Below, piece by piece: positions 26,303-34,808 of a DNA stretch of 64,000 nt (positions are counted from its first letter, which is position 1; each line of letters starts with the position of its first letter). This DNA comes from Sphingobium chlorophenolicum (GTDB lineage Bacteria > Pseudomonadota > Alphaproteobacteria > Sphingomonadales > Sphingomonadaceae). The DNA is taken from contig NZ_JFHR01000010.1 in the NCBI RefSeq assembly GCF_000722875.1, positions 1 through 64,000 on the forward strand, in the 5' to 3' direction. Position numbers and translations under genes: made by a program. Under the pieces are notes generated by a model. That model saw nothing but the letters and a program-made list of their open reading frames with translations. It had not been told where the DNA came from and did not search any database.

Positions 26303-27094
26303 TCATCTGTCGGCCAGAGCGGCGAACGCCGCAGCCTTGTGCGCCAGCGCGCCGCGCATATCGTCGCCTACTGGCAGGCGCAGGGGCAGCGTTTCGCCAT
26401 CCAGCGCCGTCAATATGGCGTCCGCGACCAATTCCGGCGGGCTGGCGGCGGTGGCATAATAGCCGTCCAGCACCGCCTTGCCCTGACCCGACAGGAAGTC
26501 GTAATCGGCAATGCGGACCTGCGCCTCCTGCGTGCCGTGGCTGATGAAGCGGGTGGCGATTGCGCCCGGTTCCACCAGCATGGCGCGGATGCCGAAGGCC
26601 GCGACCTCCAGCGCCAGCGTTTCGGTCAACCCTTCCAACGCGAATTTGCTGGCGCAATAGGCGCTGAGGCCCGGCGTGCCATTGAGGCCGCAGCCGGACG
26701 ATAGCTGCACGATCGTGCCCGATCCACGGGAACGGAAATGCGGCAGCAGCGCCTGGGTCAGCGCCCAGGGGCCGAAGAAATTCACCTCGAACAGGTTGCG
26801 CGCATCGTCCAGATCGACTTCTTCGGCCGCGCCGAACAGGCTTTGCCCGGCATTGTTGACCACTATGTCGACCGGCCCGGCGGCCAGCGCCCGGTCGGCC
26901 AGCGCGGCGACTTGCGCGGGGTCGCTCATGTCCGCGACGATGCCTGTGGCGCGTCCCGCACCCCCTGCCTCGAATGCGGCGCTTGCTTCTTCCGTGCGGG
27001 CGGAGCCGACGACATGGTCGCCCCGCGCCAGTGCGGCCTTTGCCAGCGCCGCGCCGATGCCGCTTGAAATGCCCGTGATCAGCCAGCGCCTCAT
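26303..27094 (-). CDS. SDR family oxidoreductase
   Basis: A 263-residue classical SDR: LITGISSGIGAAL, DIVVNNAGQSLFG, LSSGCGL and the catalytic YCASKFALEG. The C-terminal half (ATRFISHGTQEAQVR, a helix then a long tail) matches the 17-beta-hydroxysteroid/retinol-type SDR group that acts on hydrophobic alcohols and ketones. A GGAG ribosome site lies 8 bases before the ATG. It stands alone, 158 bases downstream of the TetR gene on the same strand. Confidence 0.87.
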   Translation of the reverse strand: MRRWLITGISSGIGAALAKAALARGDHVVGSARTEEASAAFEAGGAGRATGIVADMSDPAQVAALADRALAAGPVDIVVNNAGQSLFGAAEEVDLDDARNLFEVNFFGPWALTQALLPHFRSRGSGTIVQLSSGCGLNGTPGLSAYCASKFALEGLTETLALEVAAFGIRAMLVEPGAIATRFISHGTQEAQVRIADYDFLSGQGKAVLDGYYATAASPPELVADAILTALDGETLPLRLPVGDDMRGALAHKAAAFAALADR

Positions 27095-27251
27095 TGCTCA
27101 TCTCCTCGATCGTCCGGGCTGCGTGGCGTCTCGCCCTGTTGCCGTCCGGCGTTCCAGAAAAATCAGCGGCCAGCAATCGGGCAGGCGCGGGGAGGGCATA
27201 TGCAACGCATCCTTGATGCTCAGCCCCATGAAACGGCGCGCATACCGTTAT

Positions 27252-27881
27252 TCACCCTTCCATCCCGCGCAGGAACAGCGCCACCACGCCGCTGGCCCAT
27301 GTCCGGCGAAACGCCTCTTCCGCGAAGTCGTCGGTCAGCAGGAACCGCAGCCCGCCATTGGCGAGATTGATGAAATGCTGCGCCAGCAGCGCGGGATCGT
27401 CGATCCTGTACCCCGCCCCCCGCAACTGGGTGAGATAGGCGGTGATCGGCGCGACCGTATCGGCGATATGGCTGTGCAGGCGTCGGGCTATGTCAGGGAA
27501 ACGCTCCTTCGCCGCGATGGCGAGCCGGAGCAGGGCGATCCGTTCCGCCTCCGCCACTTCGCCGGCGATGCGCAGGGCAAAATCCGTCAGCACATTGGCA
27601 GGCTCCCGCCCTTCGGTCGCGATGTTGCGGACATCGCTGCGCATGGAAGAGACGGTGTGGAGGGCGACCGCCTCGAACAAGGCCGTCTTGTTGCCGAAGC
27701 GGGCGTAGATGGTCGCCTTGCTGACCCTGGCGGCCATGGCGATATGATCCATGCTGGCCCCGGCATAGCCATGCTTCAGAAAGGCGCGCGCCGCAGCGTC
27801 GATCAATTCAGCCTCGCGCACGGGGGCGTCGGCATTTGTCGGCCTGCCCCGGCGTGGTTTTGCGATGGCTTCGTCCGGCAC
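27252..27881 (-). CDS. TetR family transcriptional regulator
   Basis: A 209-residue repressor. The N-terminal HTH is GYAGASMDHIAMAARVSKATIYARFGNK; the rest is the ligand-binding TetR core. GTG start at 27881 with GGAG at a good distance. It is divergent from the EthD-like/SDR genes (27964 onward). A dyad of 9-bp arms lies in the gap, so it likely represses that operon and itself. It is related to the regulator at 59374 (both have RRGRPT near the start and a T-EGREP or TKGREP segment). Confidence 0.9.
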   Translation of the reverse strand: MPDEAIAKPRRGRPTNADAPVREAELIDAAARAFLKHGYAGASMDHIAMAARVSKATIYARFGNKTALFEAVALHTVSSMRSDVRNIATEGREPANVLTDFALRIAGEVAEAERIALLRLAIAAKERFPDIARRLHSHIADTVAPITAYLTQLRGAGYRIDDPALLAQHFINLANGGLRFLLTDDFAEEAFRRTWASGVVALFLRGMEG

Positions 27882-27892
27882 GCTTGCTCCGA

Positions 27893-27919
27893 TAAAATAA
27901 AACTATACCGTTTATTTTA
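27893..27919. promoter_or_regulatory. Candidate TetR operator in the divergent promoter
   Basis: TAAAATAAA-N9-TTTATTTTA, 9-bp perfect arms with a 9-base centre, between the TetR gene (27881) and the EthD-like gene (27964). An overlapping imperfect dyad AAAC-TATACC-GTTT sits in the centre. Position and symmetry fit autoregulation. Confidence 0.55.
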
Positions 27920-27963
27920 ATTAATGCGATTCGGTTGCGCAAGAGCGATGAGGGAGAGGGAAG

Positions 27964-28551
27964 ATGAAAAGCGTCATTCTTTTGCGCGGGCCGCGAACGG
28001 CGCAATCTCCGGCGCGATGGGCGATGATCCAGCCCTGGGCCATGGCGGCCGAACGGATTGTCGTGCATGTCGGCCTGCCCGCTCCAGTGCCGCCGGTTTA
28101 CGATGCGGTGATCGAACTCTGGTCCGACGCTGCGGTCGATGCGGACAGCTTCCGCGCCGATTGGGATCAGGCGGAGGTTCGATCCTCCACGCAGGTTGTG
28201 GGCAAGCCTGCGGCGGAACCGCTGTCGGTCGGCGTCACGCCGGGCCTTTCGCAGCTTTCCTTCATTCGCGCCATCGATGGCCTGCCGCGCACGGAGGTGG
28301 AGCGGCACTGGGACGAGCATATCCCGCTGGCCTGCGAGATTCATGTCGGCATGAATCGCTATGTGCAGGATCGCCTTTCGCCTGCGGCCCCGTGGTTCGG
28401 CATGGCGCATCTTCATTTTCCAAGCGAGGCGGCGCTGCGCGACGGGCTGTTCAGAAGCGCGGAGGACATTGCGGTCATAGGGGCGGACGTCGCTGAGTTC
28501 GTCAGCGATTACGCCACCATGACCGCCATCGAGCATATCGTGAAAGCATAG
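27964..28551 (+). CDS. EthD-like dimeric alpha-beta barrel protein
   Basis: A 195-residue protein resembling EthD-domain proteins, small ferredoxin-like-fold proteins associated with oxygenase systems. The C-terminal repeat (RTEVERHWDEHIPLACEIHVGMNRYVQDRL then GMAHLHFPSEAALRDG) has the H-W-x-EH motif typical of EthD. The N-terminal part seems to be a degenerate second copy. A ribosome site AGGGAGAGGG precedes it. Divergent from the TetR gene and followed 11 bases later by an SDR gene, it forms an operon. Precise function unknown. Confidence 0.65.
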   Translation: MKSVILLRGPRTAQSPARWAMIQPWAMAAERIVVHVGLPAPVPPVYDAVIELWSDAAVDADSFRADWDQAEVRSSTQVVGKPAAEPLSVGVTPGLSQLSFIRAIDGLPRTEVERHWDEHIPLACEIHVGMNRYVQDRLSPAAPWFGMAHLHFPSEAALRDGLFRSAEDIAVIGADVAEFVSDYATMTAIEHIVKA

Positions 28552-28562
28552 GGAGAGACGGC

Positions 28563-29357
28563 ATGGACCTTGGGCTGGCAGGCAGGCGGGCGCTGGTGAC
28601 GGGCAGCAGTTCGGGCATTGGCGCGGGGATAGCGCGGCTTCTGGCGGCGGAGGGCTGCACCGTCGTGGTGCATGGCCGCGACGCGGACAAGACGCGCGCG
28701 GTGGCTGCATCGATCGGCGGCGGCGCCAGCGTGGCGATCGGCGATCTTTCGACCAATGCGGGCGCCGATGCGGTGGCGGCGGCGGCCGGGGATGTCGACA
28801 TATTGGTGAACAATGCGGGCGGGGCCGTCGGCACGTCGGCCATGCATTGGACGGAGGTGGATGAAACGGGCTGGGAAGGAACCTATCAGCTCAACGCCAT
28901 CGCCGCCGCGCGCATGATCCGGCGCCTGCTGCCCACGATGCAGGCCAAGGGGTGGGGCCGCGTCATCAATGTCGCCAGCGCGGCGGCCACGCAGCCCATC
29001 GCCTTCGGTCCCGACTATGGCGCGGCGAAGGCGGCGATGCTGAACATGACCGTCAGTCTGGCGAAGGCATTGGGGCCATGCGGCGTCACCGCGAACAGCG
29101 TCAGTCCGGGCATGATCCTGACTCCGGCAGTCGAGGCCTGGTTGGGCAATCTGAAGCGCAACATGGGGTGGGGGGATATTTCGCTGGAGGAGGCGGAAAT
29201 CCGCGCCGCGCGCGAATTGACGCCGATCCCGGTCGGGCGGATCGGCCGGGTCGAGGAGATCGCCCATGCCGTTTGCATGATCGCCAGTCAGCATGCGGGT
29301 TACATGACCGGCGCCAATATTCGCGTCGATGGCGGGCAGGTGCAGGGCGTGAACTGA
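28563..29357 (+). CDS. SDR family oxidoreductase
   Basis: A 264-residue classical SDR with VTGSSSGIGAGI, DILVNNAGG and catalytic YGAAKAAMLN; the C-terminus ends NIRVDGGQVQG, as in 3-oxoacyl-reductase-like members. A GGGAGAGACGGC site precedes it. It is second in the EthD-SDR operon presumably repressed by the divergent TetR protein. The substrate is unknown, probably an alicyclic hydroxyl. Confidence 0.88.
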   Translation: MDLGLAGRRALVTGSSSGIGAGIARLLAAEGCTVVVHGRDADKTRAVAASIGGGASVAIGDLSTNAGADAVAAAAGDVDILVNNAGGAVGTSAMHWTEVDETGWEGTYQLNAIAAARMIRRLLPTMQAKGWGRVINVASAAATQPIAFGPDYGAAKAAMLNMTVSLAKALGPCGVTANSVSPGMILTPAVEAWLGNLKRNMGWGDISLEEAEIRAARELTPIPVGRIGRVEEIAHAVCMIASQHAGYMTGANIRVDGGQVQGVN

Positions 29358-29507
29358 GCATCCCGTGCTCATTCATCGAATAGCCGATCTTTTTTCCGCC
29401 AGGTGGCGTCCGTCCGGCGAGCGGATAGGATCGGGTCCGCTTTCGCTCGCGGCTGCTCATCGGTGGGGAACGCGCCGGGCCAGAACAGAATGGATGAAGA
29501 GGATCAT

Positions 29508-30482
29508 ATGACCGAGATAAGTTTCGACGGCCGCGTGGCGATCATCACCGGGGCGGGCAATGGCCTGGGCAAGGACTATGCGTTGGAGCTTGCCCGGCGC
29601 GGGGCGAAGGTCGTGGTCAACGATCTGGGCGGCAGCGGATCGGGGCAGGGCCGGTCGCATAATGCGGCCGACCTGGTGGTGCAGGAAATTCGCGACAATG
29701 GCGGGGAGGCCGTCGCCAATTATGACAGCGTGTCGACCCGTCAGGGGGGTGCGGGCATCGTCCAGACCGCCCTCGACGCCTTCGGGAAAGTCGATATCTG
29801 CATCAACAATGCGGGCTTTCTGCGCAATGGCCGGTTCGAGGATCTGACCGACGAGCAGATCGATGTGATCATCGACGTGCATCTGAAGGGGGCGATCTAT
29901 GTCGCCCAGCCTGCCTATAGGGCGATGCGCCGGAACGGTTATGGCCGGTTTCTTTTCACAGGTTCGGCCTCCGCCATGTTCGGCCATGCGTGGCAGGCCA
30001 ATTATGCGGCGGCCAAGGGCGGGCTTATGGGCCTTAGCCATATCGTCGCCATTGAAGGGTCGGCCTATGGCATCACGTCGAACCTGCTGATGCCCACGGC
30101 GCAGTCCCGGCTGGCGGCGGAGATGGATGCCGGTTTCATGGAAATCCCCGCCTTCGCGCAAGCGGTGCAGAACGCTGATTATGCCGCGAGCGACGGGCGC
30201 GTCGAAGTGCCGTTCAATACGCCGCTCGCCGTCTATCTGGTCAGCGAGCAATGCACATCGACCCATGGCATTTATTCGCAGAATAGCGGCCGCTACGCCA
30301 AGGTGCGCATCTGCGCCGCGGACGGCTGGGTCGCGCCGATGGGTTCCACGCCGCCCAGCGTGGAGGATGTCGCGGCGCATTGGAACGCCATCACGGACGG
30401 CGCGGTCGCGCATGAGCCACTGACCGTCTATGACGAGTTCACCGCCGTTGCCGACGCGGCGCGGCGTCAGGGGCTGATCTGA
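29508..30482 (+). CDS. SDR family oxidoreductase, MFE-2-like (3-hydroxyacyl-CoA dehydrogenase type)
   Basis: A 324-residue SDR. ITGAGNGLGKDYALELA and KVVVNDLGGSGSGQG closely match the dehydrogenase unit of peroxisomal MFE-2/Fox2 proteins; NNAG and NYAAAKGG complete the active site. Length past residue 260 also matches that subgroup. The start at 29508 has GAAGAGG just ahead; in-frame ATG at 29490 is an alternative. It probably oxidises a 3-hydroxyacyl-CoA in side-chain or ring beta-oxidation. Converges with the MarR gene. Confidence 0.87.
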   Translation: MTEISFDGRVAIITGAGNGLGKDYALELARRGAKVVVNDLGGSGSGQGRSHNAADLVVQEIRDNGGEAVANYDSVSTRQGGAGIVQTALDAFGKVDICINNAGFLRNGRFEDLTDEQIDVIIDVHLKGAIYVAQPAYRAMRRNGYGRFLFTGSASAMFGHAWQANYAAAKGGLMGLSHIVAIEGSAYGITSNLLMPTAQSRLAAEMDAGFMEIPAFAQAVQNADYAASDGRVEVPFNTPLAVYLVSEQCTSTHGIYSQNSGRYAKVRICAADGWVAPMGSTPPSVEDVAAHWNAITDGAVAHEPLTVYDEFTAVADAARRQGLI

Positions 30483-30490
30483 TGGAATGC

Positions 30491-30514
30491 GCCCGGTCCG
30501 GTGGGCCGGGCTTT
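30491..30514. terminator. Weak convergent terminator hairpin
   Basis: GCCCGG-N9-CCGGGC followed by TTT, in the 36-base gap between the convergent SDR and MarR genes. The stem is short and GC-rich. Confidence 0.45.
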
Positions 30515-30518
30515 GGTC

Positions 30519-31052
30519 CTAGCGATCGCTGTAGGGGCCGCCGATAAATTCGCGGTCGAAGCGCTGGTGCAGGTCGCCCAGCAGGCGGGACAGCGTCTGC
30601 CGGTCGGCGGCGCTGAGTTGGCGGAAGAAGCGGACCAGCTTCGATTGCGCGGCGATATCGACGATGGCGCGTTCGATAAGGGCGTGACCCCTGGGTGTCA
30701 GGAACAGGTCGAAGGCGCGCCGGTCTTCGGCGTTGCGGCGCCTTTCCAGCAGGCCGTCCTTTTCCAGGCGCGCGATCCTGGTCGAAACTACGGCGTCGGA
30801 GACATAGAGGGTGGACGCCAGATCGGTGGCGCGGTGCGGCCTTTCCTGATCGATCGCCAGCGTGCCGAGAAGGTCCAGATCGGCGAAACTGCACCCCAGC
30901 TTGCCGGCGATGCTGTCCAGATCGGTCGTGACCAGATGCCCGACCGTGAAGAAATGCCAGAGCGGGCCGAAATGCTCGCTTTCCGTGCCGGGCATGCGGC
31001 GGGCGTAGAAGGAACGGCCCGCGTTGAGTTGGTCAACAGGCTTGCGAGGCAT
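30519..31052 (-). CDS. MarR family transcriptional regulator
   Basis: A 177-residue winged-helix regulator. RATDLASTLYVSDAVVSTRIARLEKDGLLERRR is the recognition helix and wing, followed by EDRRAFDLFLTPRG. Such proteins usually repress catabolic genes and are released by aromatic or lipophilic ligands. It is the last gene of the minus-strand P450-ferredoxin-P450 run (45 bases after the P450 stop), suggesting control of that unit. Confidence 0.9.
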   Translation of the reverse strand: MPRKPVDQLNAGRSFYARRMPGTESEHFGPLWHFFTVGHLVTTDLDSIAGKLGCSFADLDLLGTLAIDQERPHRATDLASTLYVSDAVVSTRIARLEKDGLLERRRNAEDRRAFDLFLTPRGHALIERAIVDIAAQSKLVRFFRQLSAADRQTLSRLLGDLHQRFDREFIGGPYSDR

Positions 31053-31097
31053 GGTTCGCGCCGTCCTTCATCCGGCATGCAGGCGACGGGCGCTGGT

Positions 31098-32333
31098 TCA
31101 GGGCCAGCACAGGTCGAGGCGGAGCACGCCGTTGACCATGCCCGTCGCCAGCACCGGCTTCGTGTCTGGTTTGATGTGGAAATCGGGGATGCGGCTCAGC
31201 CATTCCTGGAGGAAGATGCGGATTTCGCGGCGGGCCAGGACCGCGCCGGGGCAGGCGTGGGGACCGTTGCCGAACGCCGCGTGCACCGGCCTGTCCCGGT
31301 CGAAATCCACCACCAGCGGATTTTCATTGATCCGGTCGTCCAGTCCCACCCAAAGATTGGCGGGGAGGATGCGGTCGCCCGCCCGGAAATATACGCCGCC
31401 ATATTCGAAGTCTTCGGCGATCACGCGGGCAGTGTTGGCAAGGCCATGGCGACGGATCATTTCCTCTATCGCATGTTTGACGAAGGCTTCGTCGTCCAGC
31501 CGTTCGACCAGTTGCCGTCTATGGCCGGGATTCATCGCCAGGAAGCGGGCGATGAAACCGATCATCCCGGCGACGGTGTCCAGCCCGCCGAATAACACCA
31601 GCGTTGCGTAGCTGACCGCCTCCATTTCGGAAATGCGGCCGTCGCCGACATTTACGTTGACGAGCTTGCTGAGCAGATCCTGTCCGGGATTTTCACGGCG
31701 GGCGCGAATCTCGCCAAGTAGATAGCCGCCCATTTCCTGTTGCGCCTGCAACCGGATTTCGGCGGTGCGGCCGCGCACCGAACGCTCCGCAATGGGGAGC
31801 AGGCGATGCTTGTCGGAAAGGGGAAGGTCGACCAGTTCGAGGAAGACGTGGATGGGCAGAATCTTGGCGAAATCCTCGATAAATTCGCATTCGCCCTGCG
31901 GCAGGACGCGCTCGATCGCCTCCACCGCGACATCGCGCACCTTGCTCTCCAGTTCCCCGACGACCGCGGGCATCAGCGATTGCATCAGGGGACGGCGGTA
32001 CCGCGCATGTTCGGGCGGGTCCATTTCCAGCGGGATCTGGCGCTGCGTACCCTCCGGCATGGGCGGCAGGACGATGTGCTTGTGCGAAAAATGATGATAG
32101 TCGCGCTGCATCGCCAAAATGTCTTCGCCCCGCGTCGCGACCCAGTGGCCGCCATTATGCGGGGTCCAGAAGATATCGGGATTGGCCTGCTGGATCGCGG
32201 CATAGGCCGCCTGCACATCCTCGGCCGCGCCGGGGACGTCATAAATGTTGAAATCGCGCACCAGATCGGCCGGGACATGGTCCGGACGCGGGGCCAGCCC
32301 GCCTTCTGTCATGCTTGTCACGTCAGCGCTCAT
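31098..32333 (-). CDS. Cytochrome P450 (class I, bacterial)
   Basis: A 411-residue soluble cytochrome P450. The haem-binding loop FGNGPHACPGAVLARREI carries the axial Cys near residue 358. ExxR is in EEMIRRHGL and the I-helix is LVLFGGLDTVAGMIG, lacking the usual acid-Thr pair in strict form but with D-T. It hydroxylates a hydrophobic substrate, fed by the [2Fe-2S] ferredoxin at 32455. The start at 32333 has GAGAGGAAAG upstream; a longer frame to 32489 is not supported. Confidence 0.92.
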   Translation of the reverse strand: MSADVTSMTEGGLAPRPDHVPADLVRDFNIYDVPGAAEDVQAAYAAIQQANPDIFWTPHNGGHWVATRGEDILAMQRDYHHFSHKHIVLPPMPEGTQRQIPLEMDPPEHARYRRPLMQSLMPAVVGELESKVRDVAVEAIERVLPQGECEFIEDFAKILPIHVFLELVDLPLSDKHRLLPIAERSVRGRTAEIRLQAQQEMGGYLLGEIRARRENPGQDLLSKLVNVNVGDGRISEMEAVSYATLVLFGGLDTVAGMIGFIARFLAMNPGHRRQLVERLDDEAFVKHAIEEMIRRHGLANTARVIAEDFEYGGVYFRAGDRILPANLWVGLDDRINENPLVVDFDRDRPVHAAFGNGPHACPGAVLARREIRIFLQEWLSRIPDFHIKPDTKPVLATGMVNGVLRLDLCWP

Positions 32334-32454
32334 TTTCTTTCCTCTCCCCAATAAGCTGCCTGCCGGGAAGGGACGCGACAAGCACCGCGCCCGACCGCAG
32401 GCCAAGATTTCACAGGCGTGATATGCAGCGCAAATCCCGGCCTTGCGGCCCCCC

Positions 32455-32772
32455 TCAATCCTCCGGCGCGATCGCGATGCGCAGGCCATCCAGTTCGGCC
32501 GTCAGCGGAATCTGGCATGACAGGCGCGAATAGGCGTCGCGATGTTCCGAACTGTCGAGCAGATCGCTTTCATCCTCGCTGACCGTGGGCAACAGGGCGG
32601 CGAAGGCCGGATCGACCTTCACATGGCAGGTCGCGCAGGAGCAGCATCCGCCGCAAAGCGCCAGCATCTCGTCGATACCGGCATCGCGGATCGCTTCCAT
32701 CAGGGACAGCCCGGTTTCGGCGGCAATTTCCCTTTCCGCGCCGTCGCGGGTCGTGACAATTATATTGGGCAT
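32455..32772 (-). CDS. [2Fe-2S] ferredoxin (adrenodoxin/putidaredoxin type)
   Basis: A 105-residue plant/adrenodoxin-type ferredoxin. Cluster ligands follow the pattern C-x5-C-x2-C...C ([11 protein letters not shown] at about 40-49, then LSCQIP at about 85). It lies between the two P450 genes, 23 bases after the upstream one, and so is the natural electron donor for both. A ferredoxin reductase gene is not seen in the window. It resembles the ferredoxin at 48204. Confidence 0.93.
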   Translation of the reverse strand: MPNIIVTTRDGAEREIAAETGLSLMEAIRDAGIDEMLALCGGCCSCATCHVKVDPAFAALLPTVSEDESDLLDSSEHRDAYSRLSCQIPLTAELDGLRIAIAPED

Positions 32773-32795
32773 ATAGGGTTCCTGGATAGTGAATG

Positions 32796-34037
32796 TCAGT
32801 CGCCGAAGCGGACATGGAGATGCTTGGGCACGCGCATCATCGTACCGCGAATTTCCGGGCGCGGCCTGTCGGGGTCGAAGCGCAGGTTGGGCAGGTTGTC
32901 CAGCACCGCATGCAGCGCGCGGGTCATCTCCACCCGCGCCAGATGCTGGCCCACGCAGATATGCGGCCCGCGAGAGAAGGAGAAATGGGCCTTGCGTTCC
33001 CGGAAAATGTCGAACCTGTCGGGATCGGGGAAGATCGCCGGGTCGCGATTGGCCGCGCCCGCCACCACGTCGAGCAGCGATCCGGCCGGGATTTCCAGTC
33101 CGCCGAGCACGACATCCTGTTTCGCCATGCGAAGCTGCACGGCCACGGGGCCGTCCCAGCGCAGTGCTTCCTCGATCGCGACGGGAATGAGCTTGCGGTC
33201 CGCCCGGATCGCGTCGAGCTGGTCGGGATTTTCCAGCAGCGCCGTCAACAGCACGCTGGTGCCGCGATAGGTGGTGTCGCCCGCCGCGTTCATCAATTGC
33301 CGCAGGAAGGAGATCAGCACCAGAGGCGGCAGATAATCGCCATCCACTTCGGTATTGGCGAGCAGGCTGACCAGATCGTCGCCGGGATTGCGCCGCCGTT
33401 CATCCACCAGGGCGGTGAAATATTCGCCCAGCTTGCGTGATGCCTCCTGCGCCTTGTCGATGTGCATATAGTCGGTCTGGCCAATGGCCAGTCGCTGAAA
33501 TGTGTTTACATCCGATTCCGGTAGGTCGAGCTGCTGGTATATCACCTCGAAAGGATAGAGCAGGGTGAATTGTTCGATAAGGTCGGCGCGGCCGGTGCCC
33601 ACGAACTTGTCCATCAACTTGTGAACCACCGGATCGACGATGGTTTCACCCCATAGCTTCACATATTGGGGCAGGAAGATCTTCTGGAAGATTTTCCGCC
33701 AGCGGCCATGTTCGGGATTGTCCATGACGCTGATGCTGCCCTGGCCAAACGTCTCGCCGATGTTGAATTTATAGCCATGGTTGGAAAAGCGGTCGGTGTC
33801 GGTCAGGACCGTCAATATCTCGTCCGAACCGACCACCGTGAACATCTTGCGATCCGGATAGGTGGCGGATTGCAGGCCCATTTTGGGGCGATAGTCGCCC
33901 TCCAGCACCGGGGCCTGCGCCCGCCATTTCGCGATCTCCGGATAGGGATCGAGCATATCCCCGAAATTGAGGTCGTCCGCGCCGAACGGATCGTAGCTCG
34001 GATCGTCATATTCCTGAATTCTGACGGCGGTTTCCAT
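32796..34037 (-). CDS. Cytochrome P450 (class I, bacterial)
   Basis: A 413-residue soluble P450. The haem loop [15 protein letters not shown] has the axial Cys; ExxR is in EEALRWDGP; the I-helix [12 protein letters not shown] has the canonical A-G-D-T-T oxygen-activation motif. It is upstream of the ferredoxin in the same transcript. It belongs to a different subgroup from the downstream P450, so the two probably hydroxylate different positions or different intermediates. A palindrome lies just before its ribosome site. Confidence 0.93.
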   Translation of the reverse strand: METAVRIQEYDDPSYDPFGADDLNFGDMLDPYPEIAKWRAQAPVLEGDYRPKMGLQSATYPDRKMFTVVGSDEILTVLTDTDRFSNHGYKFNIGETFGQGSISVMDNPEHGRWRKIFQKIFLPQYVKLWGETIVDPVVHKLMDKFVGTGRADLIEQFTLLYPFEVIYQQLDLPESDVNTFQRLAIGQTDYMHIDKAQEASRKLGEYFTALVDERRRNPGDDLVSLLANTEVDGDYLPPLVLISFLRQLMNAAGDTTYRGTSVLLTALLENPDQLDAIRADRKLIPVAIEEALRWDGPVAVQLRMAKQDVVLGGLEIPAGSLLDVVAGAANRDPAIFPDPDRFDIFRERKAHFSFSRGPHICVGQHLARVEMTRALHAVLDNLPNLRFDPDRPRPEIRGTMMRVPKHLHVRFGD

Positions 34038-34057
34038 GGCTGGAATATCTCCTATAC

Positions 34058-34067
34058 AGCATATGCT
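34058..34067. promoter_or_regulatory. Palindrome before the P450 operon
   Basis: AGCATATGCT, a perfect 10-bp palindrome 21 bases upstream of the P450 start and directly ahead of its AGGAG ribosome site. It could be the operator for the P450-ferredoxin-P450-MarR unit, read by the adjacent TetR or the MarR protein. Confidence 0.45.
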
Positions 34068-34091
34068 ACATAAATCTGCCCGCCGCTGCTG

Positions 34092-34808
34092 TCAATCGAT
34101 CGGCGGCCCCACCAGAGACTGGGCGATCAACTGTTCCAGCACGTCCAGCACGGCTTCGCGGCCGGGCGGGTCGGGGAAGAGAGCGTCGCGCAAAATCACA
34201 CTGGCGGCGATCATGCCGAACCCCAGGCGCACGCCGATGCCGAGGTCGAAGGGCGGTTCGATCCCCGCCAGCGCATAGCGTTGGCGGACCTGATCGACCG
34301 ACTGTTCGAAAAAGGGCGCAAGGCCGCGTAGACCCGGCGCCGCTTCCTCGCCGCCGGTTGGCGGTCCGGCCAGAAGGGCGCGGAACATCGCCTCATTGCC
34401 TTCGAACAATTCATAGACCTGCCGGGTAAAACGGCGCGTCTCCGCCTGCCGGGGGAAGGCTGCGGTGGGATCGGGATGCAGTTCCACGAAGTCGGCCATC
34501 AGCGTGTCGAACGGCGCGATCACCACTGCGTTGAACAGCCCGGCCTTGTCGCCATAATAGCGGAACAGCAGAGTTTCGCTGACATCGGCCAGACGCGCGA
34601 TTTCCCGCGTCGTGGTGCCGCCATAGCCGCGTTCGGCGAATAATTGCCGCGCCGCGTCGCAGATGCGCTGGACCACATCCTCGCGCGTGCGCCGCCGCCG
34701 CCGCACGCGCCCGTCATCTTCGGCGGCGACCGTTTCGGCTGTCAGGATTTTAGCGATTGCGACCCTCCAAGATTTATATCGGCCAAGATTATATCGGCCG
34801 CATTCCAC
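34092..34808 (-). CDS. TetR family transcriptional regulator
   Basis: Up to 238 residues. The HTH is clear: ERGYGGTTTREIARLADVSETLLFRYYGDK. It overlaps the end of the GMC gene by 67 bases if the only upstream ATG (34808) is used. The first 30 residues look unlike a TetR leader, and GTG at 34706 (then RRRRRTRED) or a coupled start near 34745 is plausible. The N-terminal arm is very basic. It resembles the regulator at 61912 (TTRxIAxxAxV, F-F/Y-G-K segments). It probably regulates the flanking GMC or P450 genes. Confidence 0.85.
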   Translation of the reverse strand: MECGRYNLGRYKSWRVAIAKILTAETVAAEDDGRVRRRRRTREDVVQRICDAARQLFAERGYGGTTTREIARLADVSETLLFRYYGDKAGLFNAVVIAPFDTLMADFVELHPDPTAAFPRQAETRRFTRQVYELFEGNEAMFRALLAGPPTGGEEAAPGLRGLAPFFEQSVDQVRQRYALAGIEPPFDLGIGVRLGFGMIAASVILRDALFPDPPGREAVLDVLEQLIAQSLVGPPID

